This document shows, in pieces, positions 16,213-25,183 of a stretch of 32,980 nucleotides of DNA. Position numbers and translations under genes: made by a program. The notes beneath the pieces were generated by a model. It did not search any database and was not told where the DNA came from. It saw only the letters and a list, made by a program, of their open reading frames with translations. Origin of the DNA: an uncultured Eubacteriales bacterium. GTDB lineage: Bacteria > Bacillota_A > Clostridia > Lachnospirales > Cellulosilyticaceae. How positions within the stretch are numbered: position 1 is the first letter of the stretch; every line of letters starts with the position of its first letter. The stretch lies in contig USPX01000002.1 of assembly GCA_900556665.1 (NCBI GenBank), positions 1 through 32,980 on the forward strand. Direction: 5' to 3'.

Positions 16213-17289
16213 CTAAATAGTTATGAAGTGATATCCAGCTGATTTTTCAAGTCTATTCATAATGGCTACACCGAGTCCCTTTTTAGGAAATGCCAGAGAA
16301 TAAACTATGTCAATCCCATTGTCATCAAAGCTTCTAAGTACTTCAAATAAGTGCGCAGAAATAGTCTGTAAGTCACTTTCTGTTCCAGCACTAAGTACAA
16401 GGTCGGCCTTAAATAAATGTTTAGTTTCATCAGTAGCTAGTATACCAACTTTTTTGTTATGTTCATGAGCTTCATTTACTAAAGTAGTAAGATGCTCTCT
16501 GAGATTGTCTAAATCCCCAAACATATTATGATGCGTAGCATCAAAATATGCAGATGAATTTTTAATAATAAACACATCAGCATTAGGTGAATAATGTGTA
16601 TATTTCATACCTGGTGCTTTAGGCTGTTGACCTTCTTTGAGTGTATTTGTAATAGCTGGGTCAATTGCGATTTCGCCTAAGACTTCTTCTAGCATTTCAT
16701 AAGTAATGCCACCTGGGCGAAGTACAGTAGCAATGTCACCAGTTGTATCTACAATCGTAGATTCAACTCCTATTTCTGAAGAATCCCCATCAATAATACA
16801 ATCAATTTTTCCATCCATATCTTCAAATACACGTTGCATATTAGTAGGACTAGGTTTACCAGAAGTATTGGCACTAGGTGCAGCAATAGGAAGTCCAGAG
16901 TCCTTAATAAGCTTTTGCATTAAAGGATGTGAAGGAAATCTAACTGCAACCGTGTCAAGACCTGCTGTAACGGCCTGAGGTACAATAGATTTAGCCTTAA
17001 AGATAAGTGTAAGAGGTCCTGGCCAAAAACGTTCGATAAGTTTTTGAGCAATAGGTGAAACCTCAGTTACAAGTGTATAGAGCATATCTAAATCAGCGAT
17101 ATGTACAATAAGAGGATTGTCATTAGGACGTCCTTTTGCTTTAAAGATATTGCCAACGGCTGTCTCATTTAAAGCGTTTGCACATAACCCATAAACAGTT
17201 TCAGTAGGCGCTGCTACAAGTCCACCTTCTTGAATGATACGTGTTGCTTGATTAAATTGCTCTAAGTCTTTAATAATGATAGTTTTCAT
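16213..17289 (-). CDS. sua5: L-threonylcarbamoyladenylate synthase, Sua5 type
   Basis: This protein makes threonylcarbamoyl-AMP from threonine, bicarbonate and ATP, the first step of the t6A37 modification of ANN-decoding tRNAs. The YrdC domain fills residues 10-195, with KGR (52-54) and SAN (139-141) of the active site and APSANTSGKPSPT around them. The conserved linker APGMKYTHYSP (225-235) leads to the Sua5-specific C-terminal domain (about 240-358). The longest frame begins 9 codons earlier, but GGAG placed 8 bases before ATG 17289 fixes the start (358 residues). It lies upstream of rpiB and upp on the same strand, with a 134-base gap that contains no obvious terminator. Confidence 0.94.
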   Translation of the reverse strand: MKTIIIKDLEQFNQATRIIQEGGLVAAPTETVYGLCANALNETAVGNIFKAKGRPNDNPLIVHIADLDMLYTLVTEVSPIAQKLIERFWPGPLTLIFKAKSIVPQAVTAGLDTVAVRFPSHPLMQKLIKDSGLPIAAPSANTSGKPSPTNMQRVFEDMDGKIDCIIDGDSSEIGVESTIVDTTGDIATVLRPGGITYEMLEEVLGEIAIDPAITNTLKEGQQPKAPGMKYTHYSPNADVFIIKNSSAYFDATHHNMFGDLDNLREHLTTLVNEAHEHNKKVGILATDETKHLFKADLVLSAGTESDLQTISAHLFEVLRSFDDNGIDIVYSLAFPKKGLGVAIMNRLEKSAGYHFITI

Positions 17290-17338
17290 GATAAAAACTC
17301 CTATTTGCTTATGCAAGATAATTAAATTACTACCTTGT

Positions 17339-17347
17339 AGTATAACA
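17339..17347 (-). promoter_or_regulatory. Possible extended -10 promoter of sua5
   Basis: On the minus strand TGTTATACT, an extended -10 with no convincing -35, lies about 50 bases before the sua5 start. The same nonamer precedes the next gene upstream. Confidence 0.35.
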
Positions 17348-17416
17348 CAAAATGACAGTAAAGATAAGTGGAATACTAAAATTTACAAAATGAGGGGTAT
17401 TGCGTGAATCTAAATT

Positions 17417-17464
17417 AAAAGAACGCTAGGTATTGTATAGGCAATAACTTAGCGTTCTTTTTTT
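17417..17464 (-). terminator. Intrinsic terminator of the universal stress-like gene
   Basis: AGAACGCTA pairs with TAGCGTTCT, with an inner stem TATTG/CAATA. On the minus strand it is followed by TTTTAATTT. It starts directly after the stop. Confidence 0.8.
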
Positions 17465-17867
17465 AAGCTTCTAGCTTTTGAAATTCTTCTCTTGGAACTA
17501 CATGAAGCTGAATGTAGTCAAATTTATTTGAGAGGTCTTTGTAAACGTTTGATTCTGATTCTGGAACATTATCTAACGTTTCACCAATTACAACCTCTGT
17601 AATCTTTTGTTCTATGATGAAGTTTGAAATTGTTTCAGAAATGTTTTCGCCACATAAGAAATGTATTTCGCCACCAAGTTCGCTACCATAAGTAAATAAT
17701 TCTGCTAGTAAGTTACTACTATCAGCGTGATCAAATACAGTCTCTCCTTTTCTAATATGTAGAATATGAAGAGAACCATTTACAGCACGGGCGATGTCAA
17801 ATCCTTCAGAGATTAAACGATGACTATTCTTTTGTATGGTAATACAAACAAGTACTTTTTTATTCAT
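17463..17867 (-). CDS. Universal stress protein-like (UspA-fold) protein
   Basis: This 134-residue single-domain protein has the alternating strand-helix order of UspA proteins. KKVLVCITIQKNSHRLISEG is the first strand and helix, followed by GSLHILHIRKGE and ITEVVIGETLDN near residue 95-106. The usual ATP-binding GxxG...S/T signature near the C-terminus is not recognisable, so it may be a non-nucleotide-binding member close to the KdpD-type USP group. The longest frame begins at a TTG 8 codons upstream and contains the ribosome binding site AAGGAGTG itself. ATG 17867 is therefore chosen. The gene stands alone with a possible TGTTATACT promoter. Its role is unknown beyond the fold. Confidence 0.75.
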   Translation of the reverse strand: MNKKVLVCITIQKNSHRLISEGFDIARAVNGSLHILHIRKGETVFDHADSSNLLAELFTYGSELGGEIHFLCGENISETISNFIIEQKITEVVIGETLDNVPESESNVYKDLSNKFDYIQLHVVPREEFQKLEA

Positions 17868-17919
17868 GGCACTCACTCCTTGATTTAGCAAACTAATACT
17901 TAATTTACTGTATATATAT

Positions 17920-17928
17920 AGTATAACA
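17920..17928 (-). promoter_or_regulatory. Possible extended -10 promoter of the universal stress-like gene
   Basis: TGTTATACT on the minus strand, 53 bases before the chosen start. No -35 match is convincing. Confidence 0.35.
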
Positions 17929-17962
17929 TAAAGTTAAGTAAATAGTGTGAAAATATCATGAA

Positions 17963-18000
17963 AAAAGCACCCATTTAAGTAGAATTAAATGGGCGCTTTT
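17963..18000 (-). terminator. Intrinsic terminator, probably of the glgP transcript
   Basis: AAAAGCACCCATTTAA (17963-17978) pairs with TTAAATGGGCGCTTTT (17985-18000) with one mismatch. On the minus strand six T follow. It lies 255 bases past the glgP stop, leaving an unusually long trailer. Confidence 0.8.
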
Positions 18001-18132
18001 GGTGAAATTGCTTAATTACTAAAGAAAAAATGAGAGAGGTATTCGCATATTTGCGTAGTCTAACTATCAGTGAAATAAATTATTTTGAAGGGGGAGTATT
18101 CATTTCCATGATTCATTAAAAGACATATATAG

Positions 18133-18213
18133 TTACTTGTAGTACATAAACAAGTTTAATTCAATTTCATAAAAATCTTTAAGTAGTTCAAAGAAGTAAC
18201 TGCGATGTTTCAT
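18133..18213 (-). CDS. Possible 26-residue small protein in the glgP trailer
   Basis: The region 18001-18254 between the glgP stop and its terminator has no standard gene. Its best frame encodes 26 residues (MKHRSYFFELLKDFYEIELN then six more, ending in MYYK), an amphipathic helix-like composition. No good ribosome binding site is close: GAAGGGG is about 24 bases upstream of the ATG. It could be chance. I include it because the trailer would otherwise be unexplained. Confidence 0.2.
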   Translation of the reverse strand: MKHRSYFFELLKDFYEIELNLFMYYK

Positions 18214-18254
18214 GTCATCTAATTATATTATATGAATCCCCTTCAAAATGGTGA

Positions 18255-20720
18255 TTATTTTTTTGGAAGAATTAAAGGTTTAATATGCCAAATATCCTCT
18301 GCGTATTGTTTGATTGTACGGTCTGAACTGAATTTACCAGAACATGCCGTATTAATGATAGCCATCTTGTTCCAATTCTTTTGATCAAGATATGCTTTAG
18401 CAACTTTAGCTTGAGCTTCATGATATGGACGTAAATCTTTAAGGATGAAGTAAGGATCAGCTAAGTTGTCACCTGCACGGTTAAGCAGTGACTCATATAA
18501 CTCAATGAAGAGATCAGAGGCAGAGTGAATAATTGTACCATTAATAAGTTGTTTAAGGACTTTATTAATATCATCATCATGGTTATAAATATCCCAAGGA
18601 TTATAAGAACCTGATTTATAAAGAGAGAGGACTTCTTCACAAGTAAGACCGAAGATGAAGATGTTATCATCGCCAACTTCTTCATAAATTTCGATGTTTG
18701 CACCATCTAATGTACCGATTGTAAGGGCACCGTTTAACATGAATTTCATGTTACTTGTACCTGAAGCTTCTTTACTAGCAGTAGAGATTTGTTCACTAAC
18801 ATTAGCTGCTGGAATAATGATTTCAGCATTAGAAACGCAGTAGTTTTCAATGAATACAACAGTAAGATAATCTTTTACATCAGGATCATTATTAACTAAG
18901 TTTGCTACAGCATTGATAAGTTTAATAATGAGTTTTGCACGTCTATAACCTGGAGCAGCTTTAGCACCAAAGATGAAAGTACGTGGTACATAGTTACCAT
19001 TTGGATTAGCTTTGATTTCATTGTAAAGCATGAGAATATTGAGGACATTCATGAGTTGTCTCTTATATTCATGTAAACGTTTAACTTGTACGTCAAAGAT
19101 AGAGTCTGGATTTACAATGATATTGTTATGTTCTTTGATGTACTGAGCAAGACGAAGTTTATTATTATGTTTAATTTTACTATAGGCATCAATGAAGGCT
19201 GAATCTTGGGCATAAGGTATAAGTTTTTTGAGTGTTGTTAAATCAGTATACCAATCATCGCCGATTGTTTCTGTAATAAGGCTTGCAAGCTCTGGGTTAG
19301 AGTGACCAAGCCAGCGACGTTGTGTAATGCCATTTGTTTTATTGTTAAATTTATCAGGATAAATTTTGTAGAAGTTTTTAAGTAAGTCGTTCTTTAAGAT
19401 TTCAGTATGGATAGCAGCAACACCATTTACAGAGAAACTACCTACGATAGCAAGGTATGCCATTTTAATTTGCCCATCACAGATAATAGCCATATCGTGA
19501 ATAATGTTTTCAGGCATATGATGTACTTCACGAAGTTCTATGCAGAAACGACGATTGATTTCTTCAATCATTTGATAAACACGAGGAAGAAGCGTTTTGA
19601 AAAGTTCAATAGGCCATGTTTCAAGGGCTTCAATCATAATTGTATGGTTTGTATAAGCACAAGTATGTGTTGTGATATAGAATGCATCATCCCATCCTAA
19701 GTTTTCTTCATCAATTAAGATACGCATAAGTTCAGCTACAGCAACAGCAGGGTGAGTATCGTTCATTTGGAATACTACTTTTTGTGGTAAATCATAGATG
19801 TTTGCATTAGATCTTTTGAATTTAGCAATAGCAGATTGAACAGTAGCAGAAACGAAGAAGTATTGTTGTTTTAATCTAAGCGCTTTACCTTGATAGTGAT
19901 TGTCGTTAGGATAAAGAACTTCTACTAAAGTTTTTGCTAACGTTTGTTGTTCAACAGCTTTTTCATAAGCACCTTGATCGAAGAAACGAAGTACGAATTT
20001 TTCTGGTGCTTCAGCATCCCAAAGTCTAAGTCCATTTACGAAACCATTTTTGTAGCCTAAGATTGGCATATCATAAGGAATGGCTAAAACAGATTGGAAA
20101 TCTTTTTGTTCATAGTGAACATTACCATTTTCATCACAGTAACTGTAAACTGTACCACCAAATCTAACTTCTTGGGCATTATCATTACGTTTAACTTCCC
20201 AAGGGTTACCATTAGCAAGCCAATCATCAGGATGTTCTACTTGATAGCCATCTTTAATTTCTTGTTTGAAAATACCATAGTTATAACGGATACCACAGCC
20301 ATAAGCAGGATAAGAAAGTGTAGAAAGAGAATCTAAGAAACATGCAGCAAGTCTTCCTAAACCACCATTACCGAGGCCGGCATCAGGTTCTTGATCTTCG
20401 ATAATAGAAAGGTCGATTTTAATGTTTAATTCTTTAAGTGCTTCTTTTACTTCATCCATTACACCAAGGTTTACAAGATTGTTACCTAAAGCACGCCCTA
20501 TGAGGAATTCCATTGATAAGTAATAAAGTGTTTTAGGCGCTTCCGCATTATAAATATGTTGTGTTTCAATCCAGTCATCTGTAAGAATGTCACGTGTTGC
20601 AAAAGCCACAGCTTGATAAAGTTCTTGAGGTGTTGCATCGCTTAATGTTTTACGTGAAAAATTTCTTACATGGTCTAAAATTTCTTTTTTAAATTTTTCT
20701 TTATTAAACTTAGTAGCCAT
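18255..20720 (-). CDS. glgP: Glycogen/starch/alpha-glucan phosphorylase
   Basis: This 821-residue GT35 enzyme releases glucose-1-phosphate from alpha-1,4-glucans using phosphate and pyridoxal phosphate. The PLP lysine is Lys659 in the signature EASGTSNMKFMLNGALTIG. LSMEFLIGRALGNNL, DAGLGNGGLGRLAACFLDS, VVFQMNDTHPA, NGITQRRWL and VKRLHEYKRQLMN are all present in order, and length fits the family. The longest frame begins at a TTG that is part of the ribosome binding site TTGGAGG. ATG 20720, 8 bases after GGAGG, is the start. No other glycogen gene is adjacent. With the secreted amylase at 29-32 kb it suggests alpha-glucan use or storage turnover. The transcript seems to end at the hairpin at 17963-18000. 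Confidence 0.97.
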   Translation of the reverse strand: MATKFNKEKFKKEILDHVRNFSRKTLSDATPQELYQAVAFATRDILTDDWIETQHIYNAEAPKTLYYLSMEFLIGRALGNNLVNLGVMDEVKEALKELNIKIDLSIIEDQEPDAGLGNGGLGRLAACFLDSLSTLSYPAYGCGIRYNYGIFKQEIKDGYQVEHPDDWLANGNPWEVKRNDNAQEVRFGGTVYSYCDENGNVHYEQKDFQSVLAIPYDMPILGYKNGFVNGLRLWDAEAPEKFVLRFFDQGAYEKAVEQQTLAKTLVEVLYPNDNHYQGKALRLKQQYFFVSATVQSAIAKFKRSNANIYDLPQKVVFQMNDTHPAVAVAELMRILIDEENLGWDDAFYITTHTCAYTNHTIMIEALETWPIELFKTLLPRVYQMIEEINRRFCIELREVHHMPENIIHDMAIICDGQIKMAYLAIVGSFSVNGVAAIHTEILKNDLLKNFYKIYPDKFNNKTNGITQRRWLGHSNPELASLITETIGDDWYTDLTTLKKLIPYAQDSAFIDAYSKIKHNNKLRLAQYIKEHNNIIVNPDSIFDVQVKRLHEYKRQLMNVLNILMLYNEIKANPNGNYVPRTFIFGAKAAPGYRRAKLIIKLINAVANLVNNDPDVKDYLTVVFIENYCVSNAEIIIPAANVSEQISTASKEASGTSNMKFMLNGALTIGTLDGANIEIYEEVGDDNIFIFGLTCEEVLSLYKSGSYNPWDIYNHDDDINKVLKQLINGTIIHSASDLFIELYESLLNRAGDNLADPYFILKDLRPYHEAQAKVAKAYLDQKNWNKMAIINTACSGKFSSDRTIKQYAEDIWHIKPLILPKK

Positions 20721-20735
20721 TGTCGATACCTCCAA

Positions 20736-21093
20736 TACAATAAATGTTGAAAAACAGATTTATTATAAGCAAGTAGATATAGATAACTTGGAGTATACTT
20801 GATATATGTCTTTAGGTGAAATACATATTATTAGTGTATTAAAATGCTGTCTAAAATATCATAAGTACAACTTATGTTTTTGTGGTTATCTATAATGAAT
20901 ACTGTCAATTTTAAATAATTAGAATAGTCAATATAATTATACAATAAATTGTAGATATAAGCTAAGTAAAAAAATGAGATTTTTTAACTATAATTGGAAA
21001 TAAAATTAGACATATTGCTACTTGAAAGCAAGAGGTGTAAAAAAAGATACTATCAATACTTAGCCTCACTTTACATATAGATGATTTAAGAGA
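20736..21093. other. AT-rich gap with no gene
   Basis: These 358 bases between glgP and the aminopeptidase terminator hold no frame with a ribosome binding site. The only promoter-like element toward glgP is a TATAAT on the minus strand (20762-20767) with a poor -35. A TTGACA on the same strand (20903-20908) has no matching -10. Confidence 0.6.
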
Positions 21094-21136
21094 AAAAAGG
21101 CTAATCACAAAAATACATTTTGTGATTAGCCTTTTT
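21094..21136 (-). terminator. Intrinsic terminator of the M18 aminopeptidase gene
   Basis: The arms AAAAAGGCTAATCACAAAA and TTTTGTGATTAGCCTTTTT (19 bp, perfect) lie 12 bases past the stop, with T runs on both strands. Confidence 0.92.
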
Positions 21137-21147
21137 GAGTGTTAATT

Positions 21148-22437
21148 TTATAAACTAAAGAATGCTTTGATAGCTTCTGATGTGTGAACAAAGTCAGAGG
21201 CAGCCATAAGTTCGCGAGCTGAGTGCATAGCGAGCATTGGTGTACCAATATCCACAGAGCGAATGCCGAGATGAGAAGCAGTTACAGGTCCGATTGTAGA
21301 ACCACCTCTTTCATCTGAGCGATTTACAAATACTTGGAATGGGATGTTATTTGCTTTACAAAGTCCTGCGAATACCCCATATGAATCACTATCTGTTGTA
21401 TAGCTGAAGTTAGCATTTACTTTGATAGCTGGGCCATTACCAGGAAGCACTTTATTAGTTGGATCACTTTTTTCCATATAGTTTGGATGTGCAAGATGAG
21501 CCACGTCAGCAGAAACAATAAATGAATTTGCATAAGCTGTGAAAACATCTTCTCTTGTTTTACCAAGTGCAAGTAAGATGCGTTCTAAAATTGTGCCAAG
21601 AATAGGTGAGTCAGCCCCTTGTTTTGTATGGCTACCGATTTCTTCATTATCGAAGCAGATAAACATAGAAACACCTTTTGTACTTGTGTTATTAAGAATG
21701 CCATAAAGACCACTGTAAGTCATAGATAAGTCATCAAGGCGTGGTGCAGAAATGAATTCTTCATTTAAGCCAACAAGCATGCTTTTTTCAAATGGATATA
21801 GATAAAGATCTGCATCTAAAATATCTTCTTTTGCTACACCTAAAGTTTCAGCCATTAATGTAAGCATGAAATTTTCATCAGCTGGCTCATTAAGATAAGT
21901 AAGGATTGGTAAAGTATCTTTTTGTTTATTGATATTCACGCCAGAATTTACTTCACGATTCATATGAATAGCTAGATTAGGAATAATAAGAAGAGGTTTA
22001 TTGATATCAATAAGTCTCATTTCAGGGAAGAGGATATTGTCGCTTTTAACTGCTACACGTCCAGCTACTGAAAGAGGTCTATCAAACCAAGTGCTAAGAA
22101 TAGGTCCACCATAAACTTCTGTATTAAGTTTAATGTATGAATCAGTTTGCATTTGAGGATTTGGTTTGATTCTGAAACCAGGTACATCACCATGAGTTCC
22201 TACAATTTTAAATCCTTCGTTTTCTACGTCTAAAGAATTAATACAAAAAGCTGCAATTGCAGAGTCGTTAGCTGTTGTATAGTATTTACCACCTTGTTGT
22301 AAGTTCCAAGATGATTTTGCGTCTAAGTAAGTGAAACCATTTGCTTCTAAAATGTTTTTACAAGTTGAAACAGTATGGAACATAGTTGGACTTGCATCGA
22401 TGAAATCCATAAGCTGTTTTGTAAGCTGCGCTGTCAT
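21148..22437 (-). CDS. apeB: M18 family aminopeptidase
   Basis: This 429-residue cytosolic two-zinc aminopeptidase of the aspartyl-aminopeptidase family would remove N-terminal residues (often acidic) from peptides. Likely ligands and catalytic residues are His82 (GTHGDVPGFRIKPNP), Asp235-Asp236 (SAPRLDDLSMTY), Glu265-Glu266 (CFDNEEIGSHT), Asp311 (SADVAHLAHP) and the C-terminal His in MLAMHSARELMA. Length equals that of bacterial ApeB-type enzymes. GGAGG lies 6 bases before the ATG. It stands alone on the minus strand, upstream of glgP but with a strong terminator between. The family is certain; exact substrate preference is not. Confidence 0.95.
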   Translation of the reverse strand: MTAQLTKQLMDFIDASPTMFHTVSTCKNILEANGFTYLDAKSSWNLQQGGKYYTTANDSAIAAFCINSLDVENEGFKIVGTHGDVPGFRIKPNPQMQTDSYIKLNTEVYGGPILSTWFDRPLSVAGRVAVKSDNILFPEMRLIDINKPLLIIPNLAIHMNREVNSGVNINKQKDTLPILTYLNEPADENFMLTLMAETLGVAKEDILDADLYLYPFEKSMLVGLNEEFISAPRLDDLSMTYSGLYGILNNTSTKGVSMFICFDNEEIGSHTKQGADSPILGTILERILLALGKTREDVFTAYANSFIVSADVAHLAHPNYMEKSDPTNKVLPGNGPAIKVNANFSYTTDSDSYGVFAGLCKANNIPFQVFVNRSDERGGSTIGPVTASHLGIRSVDIGTPMLAMHSARELMAASDFVHTSEAIKAFFSL

Positions 22438-22471
22438 ATAGACCTCCTAATTAAATAAAATGTTTTTGTTT

Positions 22472-22507
22472 ATTATAACATTAAAAAATATACCATTAAA
22501 AGGTATA
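22472..22507 (-). promoter_or_regulatory. Promoter of the aminopeptidase gene with a small inverted repeat
   Basis: On the minus strand an extended -10, TGTTATAAT (22472-22480), is preceded by the inverted repeat TATACC...GGTATA (22489-22507) covering the -35 position. This may be an operator. The -35 itself (TTTAAT) is weak. Confidence 0.45.
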
Positions 22508-22639
22508 GTATAGGCGTTGTATATTTTATTATGTGATATGTACAAAATCCTTATGAAACTTTAAAGGTTAGAAAGGACAGGCTTAGTATGTACAAAAAGT
22601 AGAAGTTGAATGAAATGAATGTAAAGTGGCAATAGTATG

Positions 22640-22668
22640 TTGACAAAAGTAGCAGATAGGCATATTAT
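22640..22668 (+). promoter_or_regulatory. Promoter of the Zn/Cd ATPase gene
   Basis: Perfect TTGACA (22640-22645), a 17-base spacer and TATTAT (22663-22668). This is one of the best sigma-A-type promoters in the window. Confidence 0.8.
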
Positions 22669-22682
22669 GATTATAGGAAAAC

Positions 22683-22702
22683 ATATGAGCAATCATTCAT
22701 AT
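22683..22702. promoter_or_regulatory. ArsR/SmtB-type metal-repressor operator (candidate)
   Basis: ATATGAGCAATCATTCATAT is an imperfect palindrome (6-bp arms ATATGA/TCATAT) resembling known operators of CadC/CzrA/SmtB repressors. It starts 14 bases past the -10, so a bound repressor would cover the transcription start. No ArsR-family gene lies in the window, so the repressor must be elsewhere. Confidence 0.6.
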
Positions 22703-22750
22703 ATTAAAAAAACTTGAACATAAACCAAAAAGTTATAAGGAGGGATGAGT

Positions 22751-25093
22751 ATGAAGGCTGCATATTGCTTAGATATTGAAAACTTAAACTGTGCACACTG
22801 TGCAGGCAAGATTGAAGAAAGACTTAAACAAGAACCAAATGTAACTGATTTAGAACTTAACTTTTTACTTAAGAAGTTAAAATTCAATATGGAAACACAA
22901 ATGAGTGAAGAGGAAGTTGTAGAACATATGCGTGCTATTGCAGATGGCATTGAAAAGGGCGTTAATTTTAAATTAGAAAAAGACACATATCAATCATTTG
23001 AGTTTGAAATCGAAAACTTAAATTGCGGACACTGTGCAAGTAAAATTGAAGAAAGACTTAAACAAGAACCTAATGTAAGAAATTTAGAACTTAACTTTAT
23101 GCTTAAGAAGTTAAGATTTGAAATGGATACACCAATGAGTAGTAAGGAAGTTACAGAATATATGCAAGGCATAGCAGATACTATTGAAAAAGGTGTTAAG
23201 TTTAGTGATATTACAGTAGAAGAACAAGGTGAAGAGAAAGCTGCACCAGTTTCAAAAAATAAAGGACATAAAAAAGAAATTGCATTACTAGGAAGTAGTG
23301 TAGCATTACTTATTGCAGGAGCTATTACAGATTTTAATCCTTTATTCTTCGTAGCGTATTTATTAGTAGGTTATGATGTTTTAATTCAAGCCGGACGTAA
23401 CTTATTTAAAGGAAGAATGTTAGATGAAAACTTCTTAATGACACTTGCTACAGTTGCAGCTATTATAATCGGTCAGTATCCAGAAGCTGTTGCTGTTATG
23501 CTCTTTTATAAAATAGGTGAATATTTACAAGGCTGCGCAGTAGATTATTCTACAAAAGAGATTGAAAAGGCCATGGATATTCGTCCAGAGTTTGCGAGAG
23601 TTATAAGAAATAGCACACAAGTCGTAGCACCTAAAGATGTGCGTGTGGGCGAAATTATAGAAGTAAGACCTGGTGAAAAGGTGCCTTTAGATGGAGAAAT
23701 CATTGAAGGCAAAGGAACACTTGATACATCTATGCTTACAGGTGAATCTCTTCCTACATATGTAGAAGAAGGTGATGCTGTATTAAGCGGAAGTATTAAT
23801 AAAGATAGTATTATTAAAATTAGAGTAACACAAGCATTTAAAGATAGTACAGTTTCTAAAATCTTAGATCTTATTAAAAATGCAAGTAGTAAAAAATCTA
23901 AATCAGAACAATTCATTACAAAGTTTGCAAGATGGTATACACCTATTGTTGTAGGCTTAGCAGTATTTACTGCAATTGTGCCTTCACTTGTAACAGGCAA
24001 CTGGGAACAATGGATTTATAACAGTATTGTATTTTTAGTTATTTCTTGTCCATGTGCCTTAGTTGTATCTGTACCACTTGGTTTCTTTGCTGGAATTGGT
24101 GCAGCATCTAAAGCACAAATCTTAATTAAAGGAAGTAACTATTTAGAAGAGCTTAATCATATTGATACAATTGTTTTAGATAAAACAGGAACTATTACAA
24201 AAGGCCAATTTGGGGTAACAAAAGTTATTACAAATGGTGTAGGAAAAGAGCAATTACTTGAAATAGCAGCTATTATTGAAAGTGGTTCAAATCACCCAAT
24301 TGCTAAATCAGTAGTAAATGCTTATAAAGGTGATATTACAAAAGTAAACTTTGAAAGCTTTGAAGAAGTAAGTGGTGCAGGGCTTATAGCTAAAATTGAA
24401 GGTAGCACATTACTTGCTGGTAATGATAAATTAATGAAGCAATATCATATAGATTATAATCCAGTAGATGAAATAGGTTCACATATCTATATTGCTAAAG
24501 ATAACCGTTATTTAGGGTGTATCGTAGTAGCTGATGAAGTGAAAGAAGATAGTGCAGAAGCTATTCAAAAACTCAAAGCACAAGGCATTAAAAAAGTAGT
24601 TATGCTTACAGGAGATAAAAAAGAAATTGCTGAAAATATTGCCGCTAAAGTAGGGGTAGATGAAGTACATTCAGAACTTTTACCAAGTGATAAAGTAGAA
24701 AAAGTAGAAGAAATTCTTAAAACAAACAAAGTAGCCTTCGTTGGAGATGGTATTAATGACGCACCAGTTTTAGCAAGAGCGAACATTGGTATTGCTATGG
24801 GTGGTGTGGGGTCAGATGCAGCCATTGAAGCTTCAGATATCGTTCTTATGACAGATAAACTTACATCAATTAGTGCTGCACTTAAAATTGCAAAGAGAAC
24901 AAGAGTTATCGTAACTGAAAACATTGTATTTGCTTTAGGTATTAAAGTAATCGTATTAATCCTTGGTCTCCTGGGCGTAGCCAACATGTGGCTTGCAATA
25001 TTTGCAGACGTAGGTGTCTCTCTCATCGCTGTTATGAACTCTGTTCGCATCCTTGGTAAAGATTTCACACACATGTTTAAAATCATGAAATAA
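22751..25093 (+). CDS. cadA: Zn2+/Cd2+-exporting P1B-type ATPase with two N-terminal HMA domains
   Basis: This 780-residue heavy-metal pump starts with two near-identical 78-residue HMA modules, with metal motifs CAHC (Cys14, Cys17) and CGHC (Cys92, Cys95). An acidic linker leads to the membrane core. TGES (330-333) is the actuator loop, SCPCAL with Cys433-Pro-Cys435 is the transmembrane metal site, DKTGT holds the phosphorylated Asp477, and GDGINDAPVLARA follows. The last helix pair has a lysine (GIKVIV) and an aspartate (FADVGVSL), the pattern of the Zn/Cd/Pb class rather than copper. The longest frame starts at ATG 22745, but AAGGAGGG touches it; ATG 22751 is chosen. Expression is probably metal-derepressed through the upstream palindrome. 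cadA and zntA are interchangeable names here. Confidence 0.93.
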   Translation: MKAAYCLDIENLNCAHCAGKIEERLKQEPNVTDLELNFLLKKLKFNMETQMSEEEVVEHMRAIADGIEKGVNFKLEKDTYQSFEFEIENLNCGHCASKIEERLKQEPNVRNLELNFMLKKLRFEMDTPMSSKEVTEYMQGIADTIEKGVKFSDITVEEQGEEKAAPVSKNKGHKKEIALLGSSVALLIAGAITDFNPLFFVAYLLVGYDVLIQAGRNLFKGRMLDENFLMTLATVAAIIIGQYPEAVAVMLFYKIGEYLQGCAVDYSTKEIEKAMDIRPEFARVIRNSTQVVAPKDVRVGEIIEVRPGEKVPLDGEIIEGKGTLDTSMLTGESLPTYVEEGDAVLSGSINKDSIIKIRVTQAFKDSTVSKILDLIKNASSKKSKSEQFITKFARWYTPIVVGLAVFTAIVPSLVTGNWEQWIYNSIVFLVISCPCALVVSVPLGFFAGIGAASKAQILIKGSNYLEELNHIDTIVLDKTGTITKGQFGVTKVITNGVGKEQLLEIAAIIESGSNHPIAKSVVNAYKGDITKVNFESFEEVSGAGLIAKIEGSTLLAGNDKLMKQYHIDYNPVDEIGSHIYIAKDNRYLGCIVVADEVKEDSAEAIQKLKAQGIKKVVMLTGDKKEIAENIAAKVGVDEVHSELLPSDKVEKVEEILKTNKVAFVGDGINDAPVLARANIGIAMGGVGSDAAIEASDIVLMTDKLTSISAALKIAKRTRVIVTENIVFALGIKVIVLILGLLGVANMWLAIFADVGVSLIAVMNSVRILGKDFTHMFKIMK

Positions 25094-25096
25094 AAT

Positions 25097-25147
25097 ATCT
25101 ATAAAAAAACTGCTAATGACTTTCTCATTAGCAGTTTTTTTATAGAT
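25097..25147. terminator. Bidirectional terminator after the ATPase gene
   Basis: Perfect 23-bp arms (25097-25119 and 25125-25147, core AACTGCTAATGA/TCATTAGCAGTT) around a 5-base loop, with A and T runs inside the stem. It serves both the ATPase and the convergent membrane-protein gene. Confidence 0.93.
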
Positions 25148-25183
25148 GAAGATGTAGCTATTACCACAACTACTCTCAAGCTT

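Noticed and set aside
20903..20908. TTGACA on the minus strand as the -35 of glgP
   Set aside because: No -10 occurs 16-18 bases downstream; the nearby TATAG-like sequence is only 7 bases away.
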